From: Saccharomycopsis fibuligera x Saccharomycopsis cf. fibuligera
Lineage: Eukaryota > Ascomycota > Saccharomycetes > Ascoideales > Saccharomycopsidaceae
DNA: 64,000 nt
Reading direction: 5' to 3'
Assembly: GCA_001936135.1 (NCBI GenBank)
Contig: CP012821.1
Coordinates: 372,001-436,000, forward strand
Positions 20,741-30,409 of the stretch are shown piece by piece; the first letter of the stretch is position 1, and each line of letters starts with the position of its first letter. The position numbers were made by a program, and so were the translations under genes. Under the pieces are notes generated by a model. It did not search any database. It had not been told where the DNA came from and worked only from the letters and a program-made list of their open reading frames with translations.

Positions 20741-21247
20741 TATATTTCAACTTTGACAAAAAGTAGAAACTTAATTGGTGCAGAAAATTGATTGGGAATG
20801 AGTAAACAAGTCAAACACGCCACACGCCTTCCAGTATCCTGCTAACGAATTTCAATTTATTGCTTTACAGTTCGAATTATGTCTGAACTAAGCAGTCAAA
20901 AAAGTGAAACTTTACAAGCAAGATGACGTTGACATTCACTTTCAGTATTTATTTTTTTCTCTACTAAAAATTATTCTGGAGCCGCCTGCATATATCCACC
21001 GCGCTGGTATTTGAGTTCCTATTATAGCATATGGCAACCTACACAGGACGACAACAAAGTAATGGCACCTTCTTACTTGTTTTTTGTTTTTTTTTATTTT
21101 TTTTATTTTTTTTTATTTTTTTTTATTTTTTTTTATTTTTTGTTGTTATATATTAAACTTGGTATTCATTCTATATCCTCAGTCCTGAAAGAACATAAGA
21201 AGGAATAATACAAAAAAGATTAAGCTAGCAAGCAAGATTGAGAACTC
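20741..21247. other. intergenic, CUS2 promoter / OLA1 3'
   Basis: There is no gene. The main feature is a T-rich block (about 21079-21140) in which single A residues break the T run at 21105, 21115, 21125 and 21135, an exact 10-bp period. Confidence 0.8.
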
Positions 21248-22756
21248 TTAGTTTTTACCAGCACCAGCTCTGAAGTAGATAATGTCACCATCTTCAACAA
21301 CGTAATCCTTACCCTTCTGTTGAACCTTACCTTGTGCCTTAACGGTAGCTTCATCTCCGAGCTCAATAAGATCATTGTATTTAGTAATGTTAGCTAAGAT
21401 GAAAGTGTTCATCAAATCATTGTGAATGACACCGGCTGCTTGAGGTGCTTTAGTGCCTTTTCTAATAGTCCATTCACGAACTTCTTGTGGACCACAAGTG
21501 AAATAAGAAATCAAATCCAATTTTTCTCTCATGGTGACAATAATCTTTGGCAAAGCGCTGACAGCGCCAATTTTCTTCAATTCTTCTTCTCTCTCTTCAT
21601 CAGTTTCCATATGAGATAATCTTTCTTCCAAAGAAACAGAAAATGGAATGATAAGATCACCAGGAGAGTATTGGTCAACCCAGTCCTTAATGAGTTTCAA
21701 GTGCTTGTTCTTCTTTCTTATGTAGTCTCTTTCGGACAAGTTAATTAAGTAAATGGATGGTTTAGCAGTCAACAATTGCATTCTGTTAATGACTTCAACT
21801 TCTTTGAAAGACCAGTTTTGGTTAGCAACTCTTTGACCACTTTCCAACAATTCAATGATCTTATTAACTAATTCGGCTTCATCTTTCTTTTGTTTAACCT
21901 CTAAAGATTGACCACCTCTCTTGGTAATTTTTTCAACACCTTCCAAATGTTTTTTGGCGAACTCAATATCTTTCAATCTCAATTCGGTGTTGATGATATC
22001 CAAATCTCTAACTGGGTTAACATCACCTTCAATATGAATAATTTCAGCATCATCGAAACATCTGACGACTTGGTAAATAGCATCAACCGCTCTAATGTGG
22101 GACAAGAAAGCGTTACCCAAACCTTCACCAGCAGAAGCACCTTTAGTCAAACCAGCAATATCATAAACAGTGATGTGGGCTGGAATCTTGGCCTTTGGCT
22201 TGTAAATTTCGTTCAATTTGTCCAAACGTGGGGATGGAACAATAACTCTAGCTTCTTCCGGATCAATAGTAGCGAATGGGTAGTTGGCTGGGTTACCCAA
22301 TGGACATCTAGTGATGGCTTGGAAAAATGTGGATTTACCGACGTTAGCTAAACCAACAATACCAGACTGAAAACATGGTTAGTATTGTAGATACTAAAAT
22401 AGGATTAGAATAGAGATAGGTATGAGCGTCTGTCAAGTTACGATGTAATAAATGACAATTCCTCTTTGACAAGCAAAGGGTGGCAGGCAGATAGGTACGC
22501 ATGGGTTAACAACGTCCGAAGGACGATGTAATTTCTTTAGCTAAGAAGCTAATGCAATGCTATACAAACAGATGAAGCTCAAAAGAAAACCGGACGAATT
22601 AACTGATGTCTTCGAAATACAAAAATGTACAAAAATTGTCATTTTGGCATAATACTATCAATACCACTAGTAATAAGCATAATAACATACCTTCAAGTTG
22701 TTACCTGGACGACCCAAAAGGACCTTCTTTTCTTCGACTTGCTTCTTTGGTGGCAT
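21248..22756 (-). CDS. OLA1: Obg-like ATPase Ola1, spliced
   Basis: This is the homolog of the YchF/OLA1 P-loop ATPase, which binds ribosomes and modulates translation and stress responses in the cytosol. Exon 1 is 22756-22691 (MPPKKQVEEKKVLLGRPG...NNLK, 22 codons) and exon 2 is 22366-21248. Together they give 394 residues, exactly the length of S. cerevisiae Ola1. The P-loop ANVGKST (residues 29-35) begins just after the splice, so the unspliced frame loses it. The usual GTP-specifying NKxD is replaced by NLSE (YLINLSERDY), the ATP-preferring hallmark of the family. A TGS domain occupies the C-terminal 80 residues, ending DGDIIYFRAGAGKN. The codons are strongly biased, as expected for an abundant protein. 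A poly(dA:dT) tract, A24 at 22942-22965, lies upstream. Confidence 0.98.
22367..22690 (-). other. intron of OLA1
   Basis: The 324-nt phase-0 intron has GTATGT at its 5' end, TACTAAC about 17 nt before the 3' site, and ends GTTTTCAG. A perfect small hairpin, CGTCC-TTC-GGACG on the transcribed strand, lies within it. Confidence 0.95.
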
Positions 22757-23377
22757 TTTTGATTTATCTAATAGTATAAAATATTACAACTTTCAAGTGA
22801 CCTGTGTTTTACCGTAAGTGGGACGCAGTAATATATGCTTTTAGAATTCTCTCCAGTACAAGAATCTGCGATCCCAAAAACGTAGAACCGCTTCTCTCAA
22901 CTTCAATTCGTTCGACACTGGAAAAAAAAAGTAAAACAGCGAAAAAAAAAAAAAAAAAAAAAAAATTTTGAGCGGTTAGAGTTCATTACCCGCCTATATA
23001 TTATATTATGTAACGTATATTGTCAGCGGAATAGCAGACCATCATGTAACAATTTTTAATGGGTTATCATCTTAAGAATTCCCTCTGCTATCCCTTTGAA
23101 ACTGCAATAACTAACACAAAGAAAAAGTGGAATTCCGCTAGCTCATAGTTGGGGATAAGCCACTAGATGAATATTTGTAGCTTATAGCAATGAAAATGAA
23201 AGAGTGTACTCAAAAAAAACTTGCCTTTGTTATCCAGTTATGGGGCCCTTAAAATGGAGGATTGTTTGGCAATGCCACAATTATACGAAGATAAACGGCG
23301 AATCCATATATGATTGCAAGATTTAGAGCGACCATGAAACTACTATAAGTACTGATTAAGATAATCTATTAAACAGT
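22757..23377. other. intergenic, OLA1 promoter / NPY1 copy 2 3'
   Basis: No gene is supported. A24 lies at 22942-22965, followed by ordinary AT-rich DNA. Confidence 0.7.
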
Positions 23378-24772
23378 TTAACACACAATTTTCCTTATAA
23401 GTTCTAAAGCAACTGTATTCTTAACGGGTAGCAAAAAATCCGCCTTCAATTCTTCATCTCTGAGTCTCTTCACCATATCACGGTCTCCATCGGCAATAGC
23501 CTTATTAACTTTTAGTTCTCTTTGCTCATTTAGAGCAATTACTTCTCTTATATAGTCGAAATCGAACCATCGAGCATCTCTTAACTCGTTATCATGGCCC
23601 AAGTGAATAATTTCATTATTATTGTTGAATTCGGTGATTCCACAACATCCAACCATTAATGTTCCTGGATATGGCCACGGCTGAGAAAGCACCATCCTCA
23701 CTTGTTCTGTTAGCACATTTGTTTCTTCCCAAATTTCTCTGGTAACACAAGTTTCGATGGTTTCACCGGGATCCATAAACCCAGCTACACATGTGTATAG
23801 GTTTTCCAAGGGCAGCTTTTTACTGTTGGTGAGAAGAATTTTGTCATTTGCAGCATTAGTAACTGACGATATAATGGCAACATCTGTTCTTGGATGAGAA
23901 ACATTGACGCTGGGGGTATTCGAAACAATACAATTTTGATCAGCGGTAGAGGTGCATTTTAGCTGTGCGCCGCCATTTATTACCAAGTTTCTGGAACCAC
24001 AACCTGAACAATACTTATTTTTTGCTAGCCACTCTAAAAACATTTTTCCCTGTGAAAATACTGAAGCATCTCGTTTATCAAGCCATTGTAAATGTTCGAC
24101 AAAAGTGGTGAAGCTGGCTTGACCGAAATTCACTACATCACGTTTAACTTCTGGACGAGCATCCAAGTACAGGCTGATCTCGTCCTGAATGAATTTGTCT
24201 GTAGATATGTCTATTGCAAGGTAAGGTACTCCGACGTAGTCTTGTTTGTAGCGGAAAAGTTCTTTATCGTTTTTTAAATCATCTTCAATCAGCGACTGTA
24301 TTACTTTCTGCACACCATTGGTATCGTAATCAAACACATGGCTATTCAACTCAATGCCATTCGATTTTCTATCCATTCCTAGAAATGTTATCGATGGATA
24401 ATTGAAAAGTTCATGACTGCGTTGCTCATTGGCGTTACTCCATCTGATTAGGTACTTTTGAAAGTCCCCGGAGAGCTCCTGGATCAGAATTCGGAGAAGT
24501 TTTAAAACAGAATGGTTGTTTTCAAATCGGCAAAGAGGCTGTGATTTGTTGAAGAATATTAACCTTGTCGATGGAAATCTGGAAATTTGCTTAATGTACT
24601 CCGCATCAGATCTGAGAAAAGAGTATCTGTTTATCGCATTAACCCCGAAGAATATTGATTCGTTAATGTCTCCATTGTTTGTTAGGGTCTTATCGTTGAT
24701 GTGCAATTTGGTAAAACTGGAGACGAACGTTCTTTTCTGCACAACGGATTTGAGTAACCAGCTGAGCTTCAT
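23378..24772 (-). CDS. NADH pyrophosphatase, Nudix family (Npy1-like, copy 2)
   Basis: This 464-residue paralog of the gene at 4191-5741 shares its order of parts. These are an N-terminal NudC-like domain (INRYSFLRSDAEYI), a zinc ribbon (CSGCGS near residue 254, then LKCTSTADQNC), a complete Nudix box (GFMDPGETIETCVTREIWEE, about 327-349) and the SQPWPYPGTLMVG signature. Predicted chemistry is therefore hydrolysis of NAD(H). Unlike copy 1 it has no PTS1-like end (it stops at RKIVC). Its first 22 residues (MKLSWLLKSVVQKRTFVSSF) are basic, hydroxylated, hydrophobic and free of acidic residues, like a mitochondrial presequence. A split of peroxisomal and mitochondrial forms is an inference. The zinc-ribbon linker is short, without the low-complexity insert of copy 1. 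The start ATG at 24772 is well defined. Confidence 0.88.
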   Translation of the reverse strand: MKLSWLLKSVVQKRTFVSSFTKLHINDKTLTNNGDINESIFFGVNAINRYSFLRSDAEYIKQISRFPSTRLIFFNKSQPLCRFENNHSVLKLLRILIQELSGDFQKYLIRWSNANEQRSHELFNYPSITFLGMDRKSNGIELNSHVFDYDTNGVQKVIQSLIEDDLKNDKELFRYKQDYVGVPYLAIDISTDKFIQDEISLYLDARPEVKRDVVNFGQASFTTFVEHLQWLDKRDASVFSQGKMFLEWLAKNKYCSGCGSRNLVINGGAQLKCTSTADQNCIVSNTPSVNVSHPRTDVAIISSVTNAANDKILLTNSKKLPLENLYTCVAGFMDPGETIETCVTREIWEETNVLTEQVRMVLSQPWPYPGTLMVGCCGITEFNNNNEIIHLGHDNELRDARWFDFDYIREVIALNEQRELKVNKAIADGDRDMVKRLRDEELKADFLLPVKNTVALELIRKIVC

Positions 24773-25396
24773 TCTTATGCTATCCTTCTAATTGATTATG
24801 GCTTTTAGCGGGTAGCCGGGATGATCTGGCTTTGATGGTTTGGACTGTCCCTTGTACTTCCCGTTATTTTTTTTCTAAATTTTGGAACTTCCGGAACAAA
24901 AAAACACAACAAAAACAATTCGTTTTTTTCCCTTGAAAATAAATTACAAGATGAAACTAATTGATTTGTTGAACGGTTACCACGCAGCTAAGTGGCTGAT
25001 TCAAATGTAACGCTGCAAAATGACAGCCATTTGAGAATCATGAAGCCCAAAAAAGGGAGGAAAAATAGAAACAGAAAAGCAGAAAAAGGAGAGCAGCAGC
25101 TAGTTTGTTTTTCTCAATACACGCACGGCTGTGCCTAACTGTGCTTAGTAGTTAACAAAACATCATCGAACGATCACCATGTATGCACTATGATGCGCGT
25201 CAAAGCAGCTTGTAACGTGCCCCCGATTACTGGTCTTTTTTAAACAACAGTTGCACTCGAAAGCTGATTTGAGCCAGATACAACACTTTATCGGTTACCT
25301 TTGTGTTACATTCTATGAATATTGGACAATAACAAATCTCAGGCAGCAAAAAAAAAAAGTTCTTCTCACAAATTAGGCGGAAGAACGAAAAATAAA

Positions 25397-25469
25397 TGGA
25401 CGAGACAGGAATCGAACCAGTGACCTTCTGCTTGCAAGGCAGACGCGCTACCAACTACGCCACACGCCC
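25397..25469 (-). tRNA. tRNA-Ala (UGC)
   Basis: The transcribed strand begins GGGCGTG and ends CTCGTCCA, which includes the G3-U70 pair that identifies alanine tRNAs. The anticodon stem is TCTGC/GCAGA with loop CTTGCAA, so the anticodon is TGC. The B box is GGTTCGATTCC. No intron is present. The 6-67 pair is a T-T mismatch. Confidence 0.96.
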
Positions 25470-26413
25470 ATTATTGATTTGTTGTTTTTCGCGCTTAGTG
25501 GAGAATTTTGAGGAAACATTTCGAGAGCCAGCAGCTGCGCATGTGTGCGAGCCAGGCAGACACCACACCAGTCTCGATCACTGATACTGCTCTGTGAATG
25601 AGAATACAACTTCTTCCAGCAGTGTGCTTTAACTTAATTTTGTTTAGTGTTCTGAACATGATAGTGACTCAAGATGATCCTGAAAAATTATCTACACTAT
25701 GTATTCATTCTGCCTTGCTTAGAACGGATACAATAGTCGATCTCGCGTGTGTGGAAATAATACCCAACTCATCCCCTATATTTTGTTGTTGAATGATAGG
25801 ACATTGCGCCAAAGGCCCGGCAAACCGCTGTTTAACTGTGTTCTGTCGTCAGACAGAAATCTCGGTTTTCCGTGCACAGAGCTTACCAAAGAAAGAGTTT
25901 GTATTCTTTTTGTTTGTGTTTTTTGCGTATACTGTCTGTAGGGGCTTTCTACAGCTTGAAAAGTTGGAAAGCCAATTGGTTTCCGAGAAGAAAAAAAAAT
26001 GCATACTTTATAGATATTGTTGTAGACTTGCGCTTTTTTGTAAAAAAATTTTATCCTTCCTCCCATGTTGCTTACATTGCATGGTGTGGGGCGTGATGTT
26101 TCTCACTGCCAGATACTATCGACATTTCATTGGCTTGCTAGTGAAAATGTGTCAGAACATTTCACCCGCACTAGACCCTAACAAAAGTGAAAAATTAGCT
26201 GCGCACTAGTGCTTTTAGTGCTGCAATGGAAAATAACGGTTTCTGAAGCTTTCTCCCGCAATCTACATAATCTATAGATTACATATATGGGCTGGCAACT
26301 TTAAGTTTAGCTTGTGCGGCTGATACGACCCGCGCAGATGGAGCACTCGTTTTTTTGTTAGTCCCACTTTAGAGTTTGTCAGGAGCCAGTGTGATTGTAG
26401 AGTACAAGACACG

Positions 26414-26446
<33 letters not shown>

Positions 26447-26943
26447 CCACAGGGAACATCTCCGTTGGCCAGAGAAACTTTATAGTGCACTCCTTTATAG
26501 AGTATGCTCGGGCAAAGTTAGATGGTGTTTCAAAAGTTTAGAAGTTAAGGGAAGAAAGTGCCAAAACAAAGAGGTTCTAGGCAATAGCTGATTGTCACCA
26601 GTGCTCAATGGTAGCACAAGCTTGAAAGCGGTGTAGCGAAATCCTGATTTCCATCCATCCTGACAGTGACTTTGGTGCAGGGAGTGTCGCTTTTTTGTCG
26701 CACAACTGCTTGTAGTAGTGCTGATTGCAGTACCGGATTGCGATAAAAGATATCAGTAGATAACAATATATTGTACAGTCCTCCATATATTGTGCCATGG
26801 CAAAATCTATAGTTCCATAGCAAAGGATAGGCAACGGCTTCCGGCAGCATCCCAGCAGTGACCACCACTGGACGGTAGTCCGCCCACCATGCAGACGCCC
26901 GTGACCCCATGAATCAATCCCTTGCCCCGAGACTCCCAAGCTT

Positions 26944-26974
<31 letters not shown>

Positions 26975-27436
26975 GCTCGGTCGCCGGAACCACACCAATT
27001 AGACACAGCTATTTGTAATCTTACATTTTTACAGCGAAAAGATAACATACACAACAACAGGCTGATATGAAATTGGAACCAGAAATCCTCACACTATCAG
27101 ATGCACCGGCGCTATATTCACCAATATGTATTGTTTTTATTATCCAGCCTGCTGTTCTGTACTGCCATCGAGCCGAGGCCTGCTGTCCCGCGAATTAGTA
27201 CTCATTTCCTTCGACGCAGCGGGTACCCGTCCTGCCATACGAACGATTATATGCGACTGTATGCAGTGCGTGCGTTGACATTTTTGTGGTTAGCCGAACA
27301 CTGTCCCACAATCTTATGCGTGACTACAGCATGGGACATACGCGTGCATGGATGGGCAACTGTGGGGGCTTCCGGCAACATGCAGACCTGTGAACACCGT
27401 TTCTATTTTTTTTTTCTCTTCTGGCGTATATTTGTT

Positions 27437-27444
27437 TATAAATA
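27437..27444 (+). promoter_or_regulatory. TATA box of the carnitine acetyltransferase gene
   Basis: TATAAATA lies about 120 bp before the ATG, the same spacing as in the PGC1 and LEA-like promoters. Confidence 0.55.
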
Positions 27445-27560
27445 CAAAGGCCCTTCCTTTCCAGGAGCTCAAGAACCAACAGAGGTTTTAGATTCCTCTC
27501 CTCTCACGCAACCTAAATCTCCCACATACTAACTAATATACCCTTCTCACCAGCTCAACC

Positions 27561-29960
27561 ATGAACCCGTATCCAGAAAGCACATTCAAGTACCAGGACC
27601 AGATTCAAAAATTGCCAATTCCTGAACTTGAAGCAAGTTGCAAGAAGTACTTGGAAGTACTAGAACCGCTACAGAATGAAAAAGAGCATGCACAAACTGT
27701 TAAAGCAGTCAAAAAGTTCCTCAATAGCAAGATAAGTAAATATTTGGATTCCCAGTTGCGCGAATATGCCAAGTACAGACCTTCATATATTGAGGAGTTC
27801 TGGTACGATTCATACTTGAACTATGATTCTCCGGTTGTATTGAATTTGAACCCATTCTTTTTAATCGAAGATGATCCAAACCCCGTGAGGCCATCTCAAA
27901 TCAAAAGAGCCGCTGCTATCACCATTTCTGCGTTGCGTTTTGTTCGCGCTCTCAGAAGAAATGAATTGCCTCCCGACAAAGTAAAGGGAAAACCTTTGGA
28001 CATGTATCAGTACACCAAGTTGTTTGCTTCTGCTAGAATTCCAACTCCTTCTGGATGCGTCATGCAAAGCGATCCAAACTCGAGCCACATTGTGGTGTTA
28101 TCAAGATCACAATTTTACTGGTTTAATGTCTTGGACAAGAAGAACGATCTAATCCTTACGGAAAACGATTTGAAACTCAATTTCAAAGAAATAATCCATG
28201 ATAGTTATAAAGCTTCAATCAGTGATCTTGCCAAATCTTCATTTGGTTTGCTTACCACTGAAAACAGAAGAGTATGGGCATCCATAAGAGCAAACTTGTC
28301 AAATGAGAAAGACAACAGTCAAGCAACAAACAATGAGATTTTGAAAATCATTGACTCGGCGTTATTTGTTGTGTGTCTTGATGATGTTGAAGTTGAATCA
28401 CTTGAAGAAATCTCAACCAATATGCTTTGTGGTATTTCCAAAGTTGTCAATGGTGTACAAACCGGAACTTGTACTAACAGATGGTACGACAAGTTGCAAA
28501 TTATTGTCACCAAAAACTCCAAGGTGGGTGTAAATTTCGAACACACAGGCGTTGATGGTCACACAGTTTTGAGATTTGTATCTGATATTTACACTGATTC
28601 AATTTTGAGATTTGCAAAATCCATCAACCAGAATGCCCCATCGATATGGATAACGCAATCACCGGACCCATTAAAACGTAATCCACAAGAGTTAAAAGAG
28701 TACGTAACCACCCCAAGAAAATTAGAATGGGATTTGACCCCAGACTTGTCGCTTTCTTTACGTTTTGCAGAAACAAGGCTCTCTGATTTAATTTCGCAAA
28801 CTGAATTTGCAGTACTTGAGTTCAAGGGATACGGCTCTGACCAGATAAAAAAATTCGGTTGTTCACCAGATGCATTTGTCCAAATGTCATTTCAAGCTGC
28901 TTATTATGCATTATATGGCAGAGTAGAGTGTACCTATGAGCCAGCAATGACTAAACATTTTCTTCATGGAAGAACAGAAGCTATCAGAACTGTTTCTAAT
29001 GAGTCAAATTTTTTTGTTCGAAAATTTTTTGAGAATATTCCTGCTCAGGAAAAATTTGATTTGTTGAAAAAAGCATGCCTGAAACATACTCAAAGAACTA
29101 GGGAATCATCTTCTGGTTTTGGGGTTGACAGATACTTATATGCTTTGTTTTGCATTTGGCAAAAGTACGTGGCCAGCAACAGCAACGAGGATGATGAAGA
29201 AGATTTTAATGACGGCGATTCAGAAAAGACACTTTACAATAATAACCACGGCAAGACTTCTGAAATTGGTGATTCAGATGATCTACCTAGAGAACTTCCA
29301 TCAATATTTGCCAATTCTGGCTGGGATAAGTTGAATTCCTCTGTTTTATCCACCTCGAATTGCGGTAACCCAGCATTGAGACTTTTTGGCTTCGGACCTA
29401 CTGCATCCAATGGGTTCGGTTTCGCATATATTATTAAGAGTGATTCAGTGACAATTGCCGCATGTTCCAAGCATCGTCAAACTAGAAGAGTCATTAATGC
29501 GTTGAATTCATATTATGTCGAAGTTGAAAACTTGTATAAAGAAATCAATGCACCGAAGATTAACGTTAATCTTCCAAGTATTAGTAGTCTTACTAGTACG
29601 GCCAATGACATGTCTGTGCATGTCAGAGAAAAGTTGACTCATTTGCACTGGCCTGCTGGTACTAGTGACAATAATGATATCAATGGCAGCACAACTGACA
29701 TCAAGAAAGCTGATCAGTATAGTAGCAGTGGTGAAGAAGGCGCTACTGCCGACATAGCACAACAACAGAGAGGAAAAGTTTTCAATAAGACCGATTCAAA
29801 AGCATTGAACTATTTGCTTGGCGGATATGGGTATTTCGATGTTGGTGAAGATGAAATCAAGTCTCGCGGTACTAGTCCAGAACCACCTTATAGAGAAACT
29901 AAAAATAAGTTGTTTTCTAATCGTGATATTGTGAAAAAGTTGCGTCTTGCAGAATACTAA
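27561..29960 (+). CDS. CTN3: Carnitine O-acetyltransferase, Yat2/Ctn3 type
   Basis: This 799-residue member of the choline/carnitine acyltransferase family is predicted to move acetyl groups between CoA and carnitine so that acetyl units can reach mitochondria during growth on fatty acids or C2 carbon. The N-terminal block (LPIPELEASCKKYLEVLEPL, EFWYDSYLNYDSPVVLNLNP) and the catalytic region (VNFEHTGVDGHTVLRF, active-site His in FEHTGVDG) are diagnostic. FQAAYYALYG, then TEAIRTVSNES and GFGVDRYLYAL, form the carnitine and CoA sites. The C-terminus is extended and contains acidic and S/T-rich inserts. It ends in LRLAEY with no peroxisomal signal, and no mitochondrial presequence is visible, so a cytosolic Yat2-like form is likeliest. 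The Yat2/Ctn3 assignment rests on length and the long tail; Yat1/Ctn1 is the alternative. TACTAAC and CAG just before the ATG hint at a 5' leader intron. Confidence 0.86.
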   Translation: MNPYPESTFKYQDQIQKLPIPELEASCKKYLEVLEPLQNEKEHAQTVKAVKKFLNSKISKYLDSQLREYAKYRPSYIEEFWYDSYLNYDSPVVLNLNPFFLIEDDPNPVRPSQIKRAAAITISALRFVRALRRNELPPDKVKGKPLDMYQYTKLFASARIPTPSGCVMQSDPNSSHIVVLSRSQFYWFNVLDKKNDLILTENDLKLNFKEIIHDSYKASISDLAKSSFGLLTTENRRVWASIRANLSNEKDNSQATNNEILKIIDSALFVVCLDDVEVESLEEISTNMLCGISKVVNGVQTGTCTNRWYDKLQIIVTKNSKVGVNFEHTGVDGHTVLRFVSDIYTDSILRFAKSINQNAPSIWITQSPDPLKRNPQELKEYVTTPRKLEWDLTPDLSLSLRFAETRLSDLISQTEFAVLEFKGYGSDQIKKFGCSPDAFVQMSFQAAYYALYGRVECTYEPAMTKHFLHGRTEAIRTVSNESNFFVRKFFENIPAQEKFDLLKKACLKHTQRTRESSSGFGVDRYLYALFCIWQKYVASNSNEDDEEDFNDGDSEKTLYNNNHGKTSEIGDSDDLPRELPSIFANSGWDKLNSSVLSTSNCGNPALRLFGFGPTASNGFGFAYIIKSDSVTIAACSKHRQTRRVINALNSYYVEVENLYKEINAPKINVNLPSISSLTSTANDMSVHVREKLTHLHWPAGTSDNNDINGSTTDIKKADQYSSSGEEGATADIAQQQRGKVFNKTDSKALNYLLGGYGYFDVGEDEIKSRGTSPEPPYRETKNKLFSNRDIVKKLRLAEY

Positions 29961-30409
29961 TAGTAATCGACTTTTACGATTTATTGACTTTCTTTGTGTT
30001 TATGCTTTAGTTTTTATACTTTTTGATTTTCGATTTTTGGTCTTTTTATATTTTTGTTAATTCGTGACTTTTGGCTGATTGATGTTGCTGATGTTTTTTT
30101 AGGTATTTTTAAATTAACTCTTTTTTTCTTCTATTCTTATTTGAGTCTCAATATTTGGTTTTTTGTTTTCTTTATTTTTTTTTTTTTTTTTTTTTTTTTC
30201 TTTTTTTCTTTGAATTGCAATATTCAATTCTTTTTTTGTGCTTTTGAATTGTCAATATTTCTACTCATCTATCACATCAAATACGTATTATAAACCTCAC
30301 ATTTAGTGACGCATGTAGTAGAGAATAACTCACCTTTCCACTACGACCTACAGTGGACGATAAAAAAAAAGCATTTTCATGGATAGTATATTCTATTATA
30401 CATAACGGC
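29961..30409. other. intergenic between convergent genes
   Basis: This holds the 3' flanks of the carnitine acetyltransferase and MYG1 genes. It is T-rich, with T25 at 30175-30199; no gene is seen. Confidence 0.7.

Larger units (their letters stand above)
24773..27560. other. 2.8 kb gene-poor region with tRNA-Ala, upstream of carnitine acetyltransferase
   Basis: Apart from tRNA-Ala no gene is supported. The region has T30 at 26417-26446 and a nine-unit AGC repeat at about 26945-26975. The last 120 bp contain the promoter and 5' leader of the next gene. Frames of 138 codons (25793-26209) and 143 codons (27101-27532) start with ATG but show no recognisable protein; the latter runs through the TATA box. 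Confidence 0.55.

Noticed and set aside
25793-26209. 138-codon plus-strand frame, Cys- and Phe-rich
   Set aside because: No recognisable motif; low-complexity runs; lies in a gene-poor stretch.
26595-26998. overlapping minus-strand frames with poly-Cys or poly-Ala
   Set aside because: They arise from a nine-unit AGC repeat read in different frames; no further support. A 53-codon plus-strand frame with poly-Ser over the same repeat was also discounted.
27101-27532. 143-codon plus-strand frame with a signal-peptide-like start
   Set aside because: It runs through the TATA box and leader of the carnitine acetyltransferase gene, its composition after residue 25 is not protein-like, and it matches no known family.
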